Of a stretch of 64,000 nucleotides of DNA, positions 7,100-16,031 are shown in pieces. Origin of the DNA: an uncultured Eubacteriales bacterium (GTDB taxonomy: Bacteria; Bacillota; Clostridia; Oscillospirales; Acutalibacteraceae); NCBI GenBank assembly GCA_934477125.1, contig CAKSOL010000015.1, positions 7,639 to 71,638 on the forward strand. The letters run 5' to 3'. The notes beneath the pieces are model-generated. The model was not told the DNA's origin. It saw only the letters and a program-made list of their open reading frames with translations, and made no database searches. The position numbers and the translations under genes were made by a program. The first letter of the stretch is position 1. Every line of letters begins with the position of its first letter.

Positions 7100-9979
7100 A
7101 TGAATAAAATCAAACCCTTTTGGAGCTGGAATGACAGGCTGGAAAAGGAAGAGCTTGTAAGGCAGATAGAGCTGATGAAGGAAAGCGGCATAGAGGGCTT
7201 TTTTATGCACGCGCGCGGCGGACTTAAAACCGAATATATGGGAGACGACTGGTTCGACTGCATAAAGGCGTGTATGGATAAAGCTGACGAGCTGGATATG
7301 GAAGCCTGGGCGTATGATGAAAACGGCTGGCCGAGCGGCTTTGCAAGCGGCATCGTGCCGAAAAAAAGCGTGGATTTTCAGCAGAAAAAGCTTGAAACGG
7401 CTGTGCTTAATAAGGATGATAAGCTGCCCGAAAATCTACTCGGTCTTTACAGGGTGAGCGAAAACGGCTTTGAAAAAATAAGCTCGGCAGAGGACGGCTG
7501 CTTTGCGGTGTATTATACCGTAAACCCGTATTACATAGATACGTTTAATCCGGCTGCAATTAAGTGCTTTATAAACGAAACGCACGAAAAGTATTATGAG
7601 CGTTTCGGCGGCAGATTCGGTAAATCGCTGAAGGGATTTTTCACAGATGAGCCGCAATTCGGAAAAAATGTAACGCCGTGGTCAACGCTTTTCCCCGAAC
7701 TGTTTTTAAATGAGTACGGCTATTCTCTGACAGACAGTCTGCCGCTTTTATACTTCGATTTTGACAGCGCGGATAAATTCCGTTCGGATTTTTACAATAT
7801 GGCGGCGAGTCGGTTCAGAACCTCGTTTATCAAGCAGATGTACGACTGGTGTACAGAGCATAACTGCCGTCTTACCGGGCATATGATGGAGGAGGACTCT
7901 TTATTAACTCAGCTCGGCGCTACTGGCGGCGTAATGGCGTGCTATGAGTATTTCCATGAACCGGGTATAGACTGGCTCGGCAGAAAAATAAGCACACCCT
8001 TTATACCTAAACAGTTAGGGAGCGCCGCAAGACAGCTCGGCAGGAAAACGCTTACAGAGTCCTTTGCACTCTGCGGCTGGGATGTTTCGCTTAATGAGCT
8101 TAAATGGATAATGCAGTGGCAGATGGTAAACGGCGTAACCTCGCTTTGTCCTCACCTTGAGGGGTATTCCCTGCGCGGAGAGCGGAAAAGGGATTACCCT
8201 GCGTCGGTATTTTATCAGCTGCCGTGGTTTAAAGAGGCATATAAGCCCTTTGCGGAATTTATCTGCAAAACGGGAACGGTGCTTGACGAGGGCAGAGAGG
8301 AAGCGCCGATACTGCTTATTGAACCATTACAGACCGCATATATAAAGCAGAACCCGAAAAATGCAAAGAAAATAAACGAACTGCAAAGCAATTTCGAGAA
8401 TATTACAAATGAGCTGAGCGGTAGTCATATGCTTTACCATTACGGCGACGAAAGCATTATGGAGCATTTCGGCAGCGTGAAAAACGATAAGCTTGTTATA
8501 GGAAAATGTGAATACAGCACGGTAATAATGCCGTATATGCTGTCTTTAACAGAAAGCACGTTAAAGCTGTTGACTGAATATTCACAAAACGGAGGAAAGC
8601 TTTACTTTGCCGGTGAAATGCCGAGCCTGGTAAACGGAGTAAAGGACGAACGCTTAAAAAGCCTTAAAGCCGAAAAAGCAGACCTTGATGCCATAAAAAA
8701 TGAATACGGCTTTGCGAACATTACAACCGACGGAAAAGAAAACAAAAATATCCATTACACCAAGCGTGTAACGGATAACGGTGACAGAATATACTACCTT
8801 GTAAATCTTTCCGACGAAGAACAGACCGTTACGGTAAACACAAATGAAGATAATGTTTATCTTTATGATGCAGTAACCGAAAATGCGGCTGAAATGGACG
8901 GCAAACTGACATTTGCTCCCTACGCAAGCTTTATGCTTATATCATCTGAAACGGTAAAACCCGAAAAGGCGGACAACAGAGAAACAGAGTATGTAATCAT
9001 AAACCGCGAATTTAAAGTTTCCGAAAGCACTGTAAACGCACTTACCCTTGATTTTTGCAGGTACAGAACAGACGGCGGAGAGTGGCAGCCCGAAACTGCG
9101 GTTATAATACTGCAAAGAAAGCTGTTGGAGCTTAAAAGACCCTGTAGGATAGAGCTTGAGTTTTCGTTTAATGCCGAAAGCGGAGCGCTGACGGATAACA
9201 TCTGCCTGTGCACCGAAACACCCGAAAGCTTTGAGCTTCTGATAAACGGCAAGCCGTTTGAGTTTAAAGACGATGGATATTATGTGGATAAATCCATAAG
9301 AAAGAGCAATATTTCGGAGTATGTCATACAGGGCAAAAACACAATAACCCTAAAGGGCGAGTTTTACCAAAGCGAGGATGTATACCGCGTATTATTCACA
9401 CCGGGTATACACGAAAGCGAATTAAACAAGATGACCTACGATACCGAGCTTGAAAGCATTTATATAACAGGCTCGTTCGGAGTAAGGGCGGAGGACGAAA
9501 TAAGCTATGGCAAGCGCAAATCAATATTCGCCGGCAGACGCTTTACCCTGACAGAAATGCCGGAAACGGTAGATATTTCAAAAATAACCGAAAGCGGATT
9601 TTGGTTTTTCTCCGGTGCTATGGAGCTTACGGGCAATATTTCCGTAAATAAAAAGGAAAACACCAAATATGTGCTATCGCTTAAAAAGCTCAACGCGCCT
9701 GCCGCAAGGTTAGAGGTAAACGGCAAAAAAGCGGCAGTGTTAATGTTTGCGCCGTTTAATGCCGATATAACCGAATTCCTTAAAAACGGCGGAAACGAGC
9801 TTAAAATAACCCTGCTTTCGGGCAATCGCAATCTTTTGGGACCGCACCACAAACCGCAGGGTGAAATTTACAATGTGGGTCCGTCTACCTTTACCGATAA
9901 ACACGGCTGGGCGGACGATACATCAAAGCCTGCATGGACTGATGATTACAGCTTTGTAAGGTTCGGAGCCGAAATTTGA
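7100..9979 (+). CDS. Large glycoside hydrolase-like protein (GH106-like)
   Basis: A 959-residue protein with no signal peptide, so cytoplasmic. The N-terminal third looks like a TIM barrel of the large glycosyl-hydrolase group often matched to GH106 rhamnosidase models: PFWSWND, GIEGFFMHARGGL, WAYDENGWPSG, GFFTDEPQF and LTGHMMEED. Acidic residues in DENGWPSG and FTDEPQF are candidate catalytic positions. The C-terminal half is beta-rich and contains a jelly-roll-like segment (after residue 700) that may bind sugar. It is a single gene with its own promoter and a strong terminator. The substrate cannot be named from sequence; intracellular cleavage of imported rhamnose-containing oligosaccharides is one possibility. 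Confidence 0.65.
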   Translation: MNKIKPFWSWNDRLEKEELVRQIELMKESGIEGFFMHARGGLKTEYMGDDWFDCIKACMDKADELDMEAWAYDENGWPSGFASGIVPKKSVDFQQKKLETAVLNKDDKLPENLLGLYRVSENGFEKISSAEDGCFAVYYTVNPYYIDTFNPAAIKCFINETHEKYYERFGGRFGKSLKGFFTDEPQFGKNVTPWSTLFPELFLNEYGYSLTDSLPLLYFDFDSADKFRSDFYNMAASRFRTSFIKQMYDWCTEHNCRLTGHMMEEDSLLTQLGATGGVMACYEYFHEPGIDWLGRKISTPFIPKQLGSAARQLGRKTLTESFALCGWDVSLNELKWIMQWQMVNGVTSLCPHLEGYSLRGERKRDYPASVFYQLPWFKEAYKPFAEFICKTGTVLDEGREEAPILLIEPLQTAYIKQNPKNAKKINELQSNFENITNELSGSHMLYHYGDESIMEHFGSVKNDKLVIGKCEYSTVIMPYMLSLTESTLKLLTEYSQNGGKLYFAGEMPSLVNGVKDERLKSLKAEKADLDAIKNEYGFANITTDGKENKNIHYTKRVTDNGDRIYYLVNLSDEEQTVTVNTNEDNVYLYDAVTENAAEMDGKLTFAPYASFMLISSETVKPEKADNRETEYVIINREFKVSESTVNALTLDFCRYRTDGGEWQPETAVIILQRKLLELKRPCRIELEFSFNAESGALTDNICLCTETPESFELLINGKPFEFKDDGYYVDKSIRKSNISEYVIQGKNTITLKGEFYQSEDVYRVLFTPGIHESELNKMTYDTELESIYITGSFGVRAEDEISYGKRKSIFAGRRFTLTEMPETVDISKITESGFWFFSGAMELTGNISVNKKENTKYVLSLKKLNAPAARLEVNGKKAAVLMFAPFNADITEFLKNGGNELKITLLSGNRNLLGPHHKPQGEIYNVGPSTFTDKHGWADDTSKPAWTDDYSFVRFGAEI

Positions 9980-10003
9980 AATAAAATTATATAGTATTTA
10001 AGA

Positions 10004-10068
10004 CGAACGGTTATTCCTTTGGGTTTGTGCCGCCATTTGCGGCACTGGAATTTCCGTTCGCTTTTTTT
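10004..10068 (+). terminator. Rho-independent terminator after the glycoside hydrolase gene
   Basis: An outer CGAACGG/CCGTTCG pair (10004-10010 with 10054-10060) encloses a perfect 7-bp GTGCCGC/GCGGCAC hairpin (10027-10045) and is followed by C and seven T. Confidence 0.8.
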
Positions 10069-10121
10069 GTAACACTTCTGCCGTAAATACGCAATTTTAC
10101 AAATTTTCAGCATATTAACTG

Positions 10122-10151
10122 TTGACAAGACGGGGTATTGTTTGATAAAAT
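10122..10151 (+). promoter_or_regulatory. Promoter of the yicC-remA-gmk operon
   Basis: TTGACA at 10122-10127 and TAAAAT at 10146-10151, 18 bp apart, 38 bp upstream of the yicC start. Confidence 0.7.
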
Positions 10152-10188
10152 ATTATGAATTGATATATTTTGGAGGAAAGCGCCAGCT

Positions 10189-11067
10189 ATGGTAATGAGT
10201 ATGACCGGATTCGGCCGTGATAAGCAGACTGTCGGAAATTATGACGTTACTGTTGAAATTCGTTCGGTTAATCACAGGTATTTTGAATTTTCATCGCGTC
10301 TGCCCAGGTTTTATACATTTTTGGAGGAACGCCTCAAGACGTTTTGCCGCGAAAAAATAACGCGCGGCAAGGTCGAGGTGTCGGTGCTGATTGAGGACCG
10401 CAGCGAGGACGCTGTTGAGCTTGAGCTCAACCGGCAGTATGCCGATGCGTATATTAAGGCGCTGCGCTCGCTTGCTCAGGAATATCACTTAAAGGACGAT
10501 ATAACCGTCAGCTCTGTTATCGGTAATCAGGATATTTTTAATGTCCGCCGTAAGGAAACCGATGAACAAGCTGTTTCCGAGGCGGTTATGACTGTTGCCG
10601 AAACGGCGCTTTGCCGTTTTTCCGAAATGCGGAGTACAGAGGGCAAGAGGCTTGCAGATGATGTTGAAAGCAGAGCGGGTCAGATACTTGAAATGGTCGG
10701 ATTTATTGAAAAACGCTCTCCGCAGACCGTTGCGGAATACCGCGCGGCTCTCGAACAGAAAATGAAAGAGCTTCTCGGAGATACAACGGTTGACGAGCAG
10801 CGCTTGCTTACCGAAACCGCGATTTTTGCCGACCGCATTGCGGTGGACGAGGAAACCGTGCGGCTGAGGAGCCATATAAATCAGCTGTGCGGTCAGCTGA
10901 AAACCGGCGGCGCAATAGGAAGAAAGCTTGATTTTCTGATTCAGGAAATGAACCGAGAGGCTAACACAATCGGCTCAAAGGCTCAGAACCTTGAAATCGC
11001 GCAGACCGTGGTTGAGATAAAGGCTCAGATTGAAAAAATCAGGGAACAGATACAGAATATCGAGTGA
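10189..11067 (+). CDS. yicC: YicC/YloC family endoribonuclease
   Basis: The 292-residue protein begins with the family hallmark MSMTGFGR, followed by EIRSVNHRYFEFSSRLP and ends with the conserved KLDFLIQEMNREANTIGSKA segment. YicC/YloC proteins are endoribonucleases implicated in mRNA and sRNA decay. GGAGG at 10172-10176 supports the ATG at 10189 (an alternative in-frame ATG is at 10195). It leads the yloC-remA-gmk-rpoZ-priA order that is conserved in Firmicutes. Confidence 0.93.
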   Translation: MVMSMTGFGRDKQTVGNYDVTVEIRSVNHRYFEFSSRLPRFYTFLEERLKTFCREKITRGKVEVSVLIEDRSEDAVELELNRQYADAYIKALRSLAQEYHLKDDITVSSVIGNQDIFNVRRKETDEQAVSEAVMTVAETALCRFSEMRSTEGKRLADDVESRAGQILEMVGFIEKRSPQTVAEYRAALEQKMKELLGDTTVDEQRLLTETAIFADRIAVDEETVRLRSHINQLCGQLKTGGAIGRKLDFLIQEMNREANTIGSKAQNLEIAQTVVEIKAQIEKIREQIQNIE

Positions 11068-11085
11068 GCTAAGGGGGATTTTTCA

Positions 11086-11358
11086 TTGCAGCTTGTTAAT
11101 ATAGGCTTCGGAAATATGGTTTCGGCTAACAGGATGGTCGCCATTGTCAGCCCGGAATCCGCGCCGATAAAGCGGATAATTCAGGATTCCAAGGAAAGAG
11201 GAACTCTGATAGACGCTACTCACGGCAGAAGGACGAGAGCGGTAATAATAACCGACAGCGGTCATATAATTCTTACGTATTTGCAGGCTGAAACCCTTGC
11301 AAACCGGATTTCGGATGAGAATGACCAGGAATTTTCGGAGGAGTCGGACGATGAATAA
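11086..11358 (+). CDS. remA: RemA/DUF370 regulatory protein
   Basis: A 90-residue RemA (YlzA, DUF370) protein: LVNIGFGNMVSANRMVAIVSPESAPIKR and DATHGRRTRAVIITDSGH are diagnostic. In Bacillus RemA is a DNA-binding regulator of matrix and osmoprotection genes. The start is TTG at 11086, with AAGGGGGA about 9 nt upstream. The C-terminal tail is acidic. The gene overlaps gmk by 8 nt. Confidence 0.92.
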   Translation: MQLVNIGFGNMVSANRMVAIVSPESAPIKRIIQDSKERGTLIDATHGRRTRAVIITDSGHIILTYLQAETLANRISDENDQEFSEESDDE

Positions 11359-11974
11359 GGGCAGACTGTTTATAGTATCGGGACCGTCGGGTTCGGGAAA
11401 GGATACCGTGCTGGCGAGGGTGTTTGAAAAATGCCCGGAGCTTTCGTTTTCAATTTCCTCGATAACACGGTCTATGAGAGCAGGAGAACGCGAGGGAGAA
11501 AAGTATCACTTTATATCCTCCGCGGAATTTGAACGGATGATAGCCGAGGACAAACTTCTTGAGCATAATGTTTTTATGGGCAATTATTACGGTACGCCGC
11601 GTGAGCCGGTTGAACGCTGTATAGAAACCGGCGGAGATATTATAGTCGAGGTCGATGTCAACGGAGCGGCGCAGATACGCAGCAGATGCCCTGAGGCTGT
11701 GAGCATTTTTATAATGCCGCCGTCGCTCAAGGTGCTGCGGGAGCGGCTCAGCGGCAGAGGAACCGAGTCTGCGGAGCAGGTTGAGGGGCGGCTGAAAAGC
11801 GCGCTTGAAGAAATAGCCCGCGCCGGGGAATATGATTATATAATCACAAACGGACAGCTTGAAACGGCGGTTGAGGATGTTATAACCGTTATAAAAGCGG
11901 ACAGACTGAGCATCTGCCGCCGCCGCGGAATAATAGATGAAATACTTGCAAAGGCAAATAATGAAAGGAATTGA
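11351..11974 (+). CDS. gmk: Guanylate kinase
   Basis: A 207-residue guanylate kinase that converts GMP to GDP with ATP. P-loop GPSGSGKDT follows the start; the GMP-binding segment SITRSMRAGEREGEKYHF and EHNVFMGNYYGTP are typical. I use ATG 11351, which lies within the stop region of remA and has GGAGG just upstream; a longer in-frame extension to 11297 runs through remA and is not credible. The stop is four bases from the rpoZ Shine-Dalgarno region. Confidence 0.95.
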   Translation: MNKGRLFIVSGPSGSGKDTVLARVFEKCPELSFSISSITRSMRAGEREGEKYHFISSAEFERMIAEDKLLEHNVFMGNYYGTPREPVERCIETGGDIIVEVDVNGAAQIRSRCPEAVSIFIMPPSLKVLRERLSGRGTESAEQVEGRLKSALEEIARAGEYDYIITNGQLETAVEDVITVIKADRLSICRRRGIIDEILAKANNERN

Positions 11975-11979
11975 TTTTG

Positions 11980-12183
11980 ATGATGCAGGAACGCACCGGA
12001 CTTAACGAGAATATAGGAAAGCTGATAAGGTTTTATGATAACCGCTACCGCCTCGTTATGGATATAGCCAAGCTGGCGCGCAAGATTTCCGAAAAGCCGG
12101 ATAAAACCGAGGAGGAAATGATAACAAAGCCGGTAAGTATGGCAATAGACGAGCTGGCTCGCGAAAAGGGTCTCGACGATTAA
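11980..12183 (+). CDS. rpoZ: DNA-directed RNA polymerase omega subunit
   Basis: A short RNA polymerase omega protein of about 67 residues. NRYRLVMDIAKLARKI and KPVSMAIDELA match the conserved omega core that latches beta-prime. AAAGGA at 11964-11969 favours ATG 11980 over an in-frame TTG at 11971 or ATG 11983. The gene order gmk-rpoZ-priA is standard. Confidence 0.9.
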   Translation: MMQERTGLNENIGKLIRFYDNRYRLVMDIAKLARKISEKPDKTEEEMITKPVSMAIDELAREKGLDD

Positions 12184-12188
12184 AAAGC

Positions 12189-14627
12189 GTGAGTAAGCTG
12201 ATGGGCAAAAGGAAAGTCGGCGTTGCAATAGACGGCGCATCGGGTTCATTTGACCGTCTTTACAGCTACGCAGTCCCCGAAGCGCTGCTTTCGTCCGCTC
12301 TGCCGGGATGCAGGGTAACTGTTCCGTTCGGCAGGGGGGACGCAAAGCGCCAGGGAATGATATTCTCGGTCAGCGATGACTGCGGCGAAAAGCCTTTAAA
12401 GGAGCTTTACGGCGTTACCGACTCCGAGCCGGCGCTGAACGATGAAATGCTGAAAATATGCGAATGGCTCAAGGAGCATACCTTTTGCAGCTATTTTGAC
12501 GCAGTTCATACCGTTATACCCGCAGGGCTAAATTATAAGCTCGCCGATTATTACTCCGCCGATAAAGAATTTTCAACGCCCTCGCTGCTGGAGACTCCCG
12601 AAAGGGAGGTATACGACTACCTGTGTGAAAACGGAGAAACGCCGCTTAAAGAGCTTGAAAAAAGGTTTGATAATGCCGACAGTCTGCTTGAAAGACTGGA
12701 GGAGCTTGAGGCGGTTTTCAGAACGGGTATGCCTGTTCGCAGAATGGGCGACCTGACGCAGCGCTTTATAAGAATTTGCGCCGATGAGGAAACCGTTAAT
12801 GCCTGCGGTCTTACGGCGCGTCAGAGGGAGCTTGCCGATATTGTCGCCGGATTGGGCGAATGCAGCGTTAAGGAGCTGCTTTATTTCACAGGCGCTTCCA
12901 CCTCGGTTGTCAACGCTTTGATTAAAAAGGGCGTTTTTGAAAGCTATGAAAAGGAAGTATTCCGTATGCCGCCCCGGCGGCGCGAAAGGAAGAATACGCC
13001 TATAATCCTAACGCCGGAGCAGCAAACCGCCTTTGACGGACTTTGCGCCGGGCTTTCGGGAGAAAAAGCGGATGTTTCCCTGCTTTTCGGTGTTACGGGG
13101 AGCGGCAAAACGCAGGTGTTTTTAAAGCTTGTTGACCGCGTTTCGTCCGCCGGGCGCGGCGTTATAGTTATGGTGCCGGAAATAGCCCTGACCCCGCAGA
13201 TGATTGAAATTTTCAGCAGCAGATACGGCGACAGCGTAGCCGTTCTGCACAGCGCCATGTCAATAGGCCGCAGGATGGATGAGTATAAACGTATCCGTCA
13301 GGGAAAGGCGCTTATTGCAATAGGAACGCGAAGCGCGGTTTTTGCTCCTTTTTCGGATCTCGGTCTGATAATAATGGATGAGGAGCAGGAGCATACCTAT
13401 AAATCGGAGAAAGCTCCCCGGTTTCATGCAAGGGAGCTGGCAAAATTCCGCGCAGGGTACCATAAGGCGATGCTTTGCCTCGCCTCTGCTACGCCATCGC
13501 TTGAAACCTACGGAGCGGCGCTGACCGGCAGATACAGAATGTTCAGCCTTACTCAGCGTTACGGTGCAGCCACACTGCCTGAGGTTACAATGGTTGATAT
13601 GCGAAAGGAAATTGCCGGAGGAAACTCAGGCAGCATCAGCGGTGAGCTTTATTCGGCGATTGAAAACGCGCTTAAAAACGGAAAGCAGGCGATTGTTCTG
13701 CTTAACCGCCGCGGGCATAATACCTATATAACCTGTCCGAGCTGCGGATATGTCGCGACGTGTCCAAATTGCAGCATTTCTCTGACGTATCATTCCGCAA
13801 ATCACCGGCTGATGTGTCATTATTGCGGATATTCCGAGGAACAGCCGAAGAAATGCCCGCAATGCGGAAGCGAAATCGTCCGGTTTTTGGGAGCGGGAAC
13901 GCAAAAGGTTGAGGAAGAGCTTAAAGCAATGCTCCCGAACGCCCGTATAGCGCGGATGGACGCTGACAGCACTATGACGCGCGACTCCTATTCAAAATAT
14001 TTTTCGGCGTTTGCCGCCGGGGAATACGATATTCTTCTCGGAACGCAGATGGTGGCAAAGGGACTTGATTTTCCGAATGTGACGGTAGTAGGCGTTATAG
14101 GAGCCGACCGCGCCGCTTACAGCGAGGATTACCGGGGATTTGAAAGAACCTTCTCTCTGCTTACTCAGGTTATAGGCAGAGCAGGCCGCGGAGAAAGCCC
14201 CGGACGTGCAATTATTCAGACGACCGACCCTCAGAGCAATATCGTTTCTCTCGCCAAAACTCAGAATTATGAGGCATTCTATAACGAGGAAATAATGACG
14301 CGAAGGGTTATGGTTTTTCCGCCGTTTTGCGATATTTGCGTTATCTGCGTTCAGTCTCCGGACCGAAACGCGGCAAGGGAGACCGCGGACCGAATTTTCG
14401 GAAATATAAAGAATTTGCTCAGCGGTGATTATAAGGATATTCGCATAATTATTCTCGGTCCGGCTGCCGCCGCCGTTCCGAAAATCAACAACCGCTACCG
14501 TTTCAGACTTACGGTGAAATGCAGAGACAGCCGGCGTTTTCGGGAAATGTTGAGAAAGTCAACCGATATCAGACTTAAAAGAGACGTATCATTTTTTATC
14601 GACATAAACCCGGAAACTGTTATTTAA
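12189..14627 (+). CDS. priA: Primosomal protein N' (replication restart helicase PriA)
   Basis: An 812-residue PriA. Order: N-terminal 3'-DNA-binding domain, winged helix, Walker A GVTGSGKTQ near residue 302, DEEQEH box near 397, zinc-binding Cys clusters (CPSCGY, CPNC, CHYCGY, CPQCGS) at about 514-555, then helicase motifs including LGTQMVAKGLDF and QVIGRAGRG. It restarts replication at stalled forks. The start is GTG 12189 in the available reading; ATG 12201 is an alternative and neither has a strong ribosome site. Confidence 0.95.
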   Translation: MSKLMGKRKVGVAIDGASGSFDRLYSYAVPEALLSSALPGCRVTVPFGRGDAKRQGMIFSVSDDCGEKPLKELYGVTDSEPALNDEMLKICEWLKEHTFCSYFDAVHTVIPAGLNYKLADYYSADKEFSTPSLLETPEREVYDYLCENGETPLKELEKRFDNADSLLERLEELEAVFRTGMPVRRMGDLTQRFIRICADEETVNACGLTARQRELADIVAGLGECSVKELLYFTGASTSVVNALIKKGVFESYEKEVFRMPPRRRERKNTPIILTPEQQTAFDGLCAGLSGEKADVSLLFGVTGSGKTQVFLKLVDRVSSAGRGVIVMVPEIALTPQMIEIFSSRYGDSVAVLHSAMSIGRRMDEYKRIRQGKALIAIGTRSAVFAPFSDLGLIIMDEEQEHTYKSEKAPRFHARELAKFRAGYHKAMLCLASATPSLETYGAALTGRYRMFSLTQRYGAATLPEVTMVDMRKEIAGGNSGSISGELYSAIENALKNGKQAIVLLNRRGHNTYITCPSCGYVATCPNCSISLTYHSANHRLMCHYCGYSEEQPKKCPQCGSEIVRFLGAGTQKVEEELKAMLPNARIARMDADSTMTRDSYSKYFSAFAAGEYDILLGTQMVAKGLDFPNVTVVGVIGADRAAYSEDYRGFERTFSLLTQVIGRAGRGESPGRAIIQTTDPQSNIVSLAKTQNYEAFYNEEIMTRRVMVFPPFCDICVICVQSPDRNAARETADRIFGNIKNLLSGDYKDIRIIILGPAAAAVPKINNRYRFRLTVKCRDSRRFREMLRKSTDIRLKRDVSFFIDINPETVI

Positions 14628-14655
14628 CAGATAATTGTATGGAAGGAATATAAAA

Positions 14656-15102
14656 ATGGCAATCCGAAATATAGTTAAATTAGGGGACGATATTCTGCGG
14701 AAAATATGCAGAACTCAGCTTGATTTTGACGATAGGCTTGCTCAGACACTCGACGATATGGCGGATACTATGTATAAAGCGCAGGGAGTCGGTCTTGCGG
14801 CTCCGCAGATAGGAATACTCCGCCGATATTGCATTGTTGACGTCGGAGACGGCATTATTGAGCTTGTCAATCCGGTTATCGAAAGCGAACGCGGCAAGCA
14901 GACGGGCGAGGAGGGCTGTCTTTCCATTCCCGACCGTTATGAGGAGGTCACAAGACCTATGTATGTCACCGTAAGAGCGCAGGACAGAAACGGAAAAAGC
15001 TTTAAAATAAAAGCCGAGGGCTTTAAGGCGAGAGCGCTATGCCACGAAATAGACCACCTTGACGGTATACTTTATATTGACCGTGTGGCAGGAGGAAAAT
15101 AA
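14656..15102 (+). CDS. def: Peptide deformylase
   Basis: A 148-residue metalloenzyme that removes the N-formyl group from nascent proteins. All three motifs are present: GVGLAAPQIG, EEGCLSIP (metal Cys) and HEIDHLDG (two metal His and the catalytic Glu). The start ATG 14656 follows GGAAGGAA by a normal distance; an upstream in-frame extension to 14635 is less likely. It is adjacent to fmt, its functional partner. Confidence 0.95.
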   Translation: MAIRNIVKLGDDILRKICRTQLDFDDRLAQTLDDMADTMYKAQGVGLAAPQIGILRRYCIVDVGDGIIELVNPVIESERGKQTGEEGCLSIPDRYEEVTRPMYVTVRAQDRNGKSFKIKAEGFKARALCHEIDHLDGILYIDRVAGGK

Positions 15103-15104
15103 CA

Positions 15105-16031
15105 GTGAATGTAGTTTTTATGGGAACGCCGGAATATGCCGCCGAAACACTCAGGGCGCTTATAGCGTCGGAGCATAGCGTCATAGGCGTTTTTGCGCAG
15201 CCGGATAAACCGGCAGGACGTAAGCAGATACTTACTCCGCCGCCGGTAAAGCTGCTTGCCGAGGAAAACGGAATTCCGGTTTTTCAGCCTAAAACGCTGA
15301 GGGACGGCGAGGCGCTCAGAATAATTGAAAAGCTGGCTCCCGATATAATTGTCGTTGTTGCATACGGTAAGATTTTACCTCAGGAAATATTATCCTTTCC
15401 GAAATACGGCTGCATAAACGGGCACGCCTCGCTGCTGCCTAAATACCGCGGAGCGTCGCCGATACAATGGAGTATCGTCTGCGGGGAAAAGAAAACCGGA
15501 ATAACGGTTATGCAGATGGACGCCGGGATGGATACAGGCGATATTCTCGAAGTCAGGGAAACGGAAATCAGGGACGGCGAGACGGCGGGCGAGCTGTTTG
15601 AAAGGCTGGCGCCGATTTCGGCGGAGCTTATTCTGAAAACGCTCGACGATATTATAAACGGAGATATTTGCCCGGAAAAGCAGGATGAGTCGCAGGCAAG
15701 CTACGCTCCGATACTGAAAAAGGAAATGGCTCACCTTGATTTCAAAAAAGATGCCCAGGAGCTTGAATGTGCCGTTCGCGGATTTAATCCGTGGCCCTGT
15801 GCGTATACTATACTTGAGGGGAAAAGAGTAAAGATTTTAAAATGTGCCGTCGGCGGAGAAACGAGTTCTCCTGCCGGCTCGGTTACGGACGGTGATACGT
15901 CCTTGCAGATTGCCTGCGGGGACGGGAAAAGGCTTCGTATTCTTGAGGTGCAGCCTGAGGGCGGAAAGACAATGCCGGCGGAAAATTGGCTGCGCGGTCA
16001 TAAAATCGCCGCCGGAACGGTAGCAGAATAA
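15105..16031 (+). CDS. fmt: Methionyl-tRNA formyltransferase
   Basis: A 308-residue formyltransferase for initiator Met-tRNA. Visible are VFMGTPEYA at the N-terminus, FAQPDKPAGR, the catalytic CINGHASLLPKYRGASPIQW region split by the conserved Asn-His, and GITVMQMDAGMDTGDI. The GTG start is 2 nt after the def stop, preceded by AGGAGG. It overlaps rsmB by one base (TAATG). Confidence 0.95.
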   Translation: MNVVFMGTPEYAAETLRALIASEHSVIGVFAQPDKPAGRKQILTPPPVKLLAEENGIPVFQPKTLRDGEALRIIEKLAPDIIVVVAYGKILPQEILSFPKYGCINGHASLLPKYRGASPIQWSIVCGEKKTGITVMQMDAGMDTGDILEVRETEIRDGETAGELFERLAPISAELILKTLDDIINGDICPEKQDESQASYAPILKKEMAHLDFKKDAQELECAVRGFNPWPCAYTILEGKRVKILKCAVGGETSSPAGSVTDGDTSLQIACGDGKRLRILEVQPEGGKTMPAENWLRGHKIAAGTVAE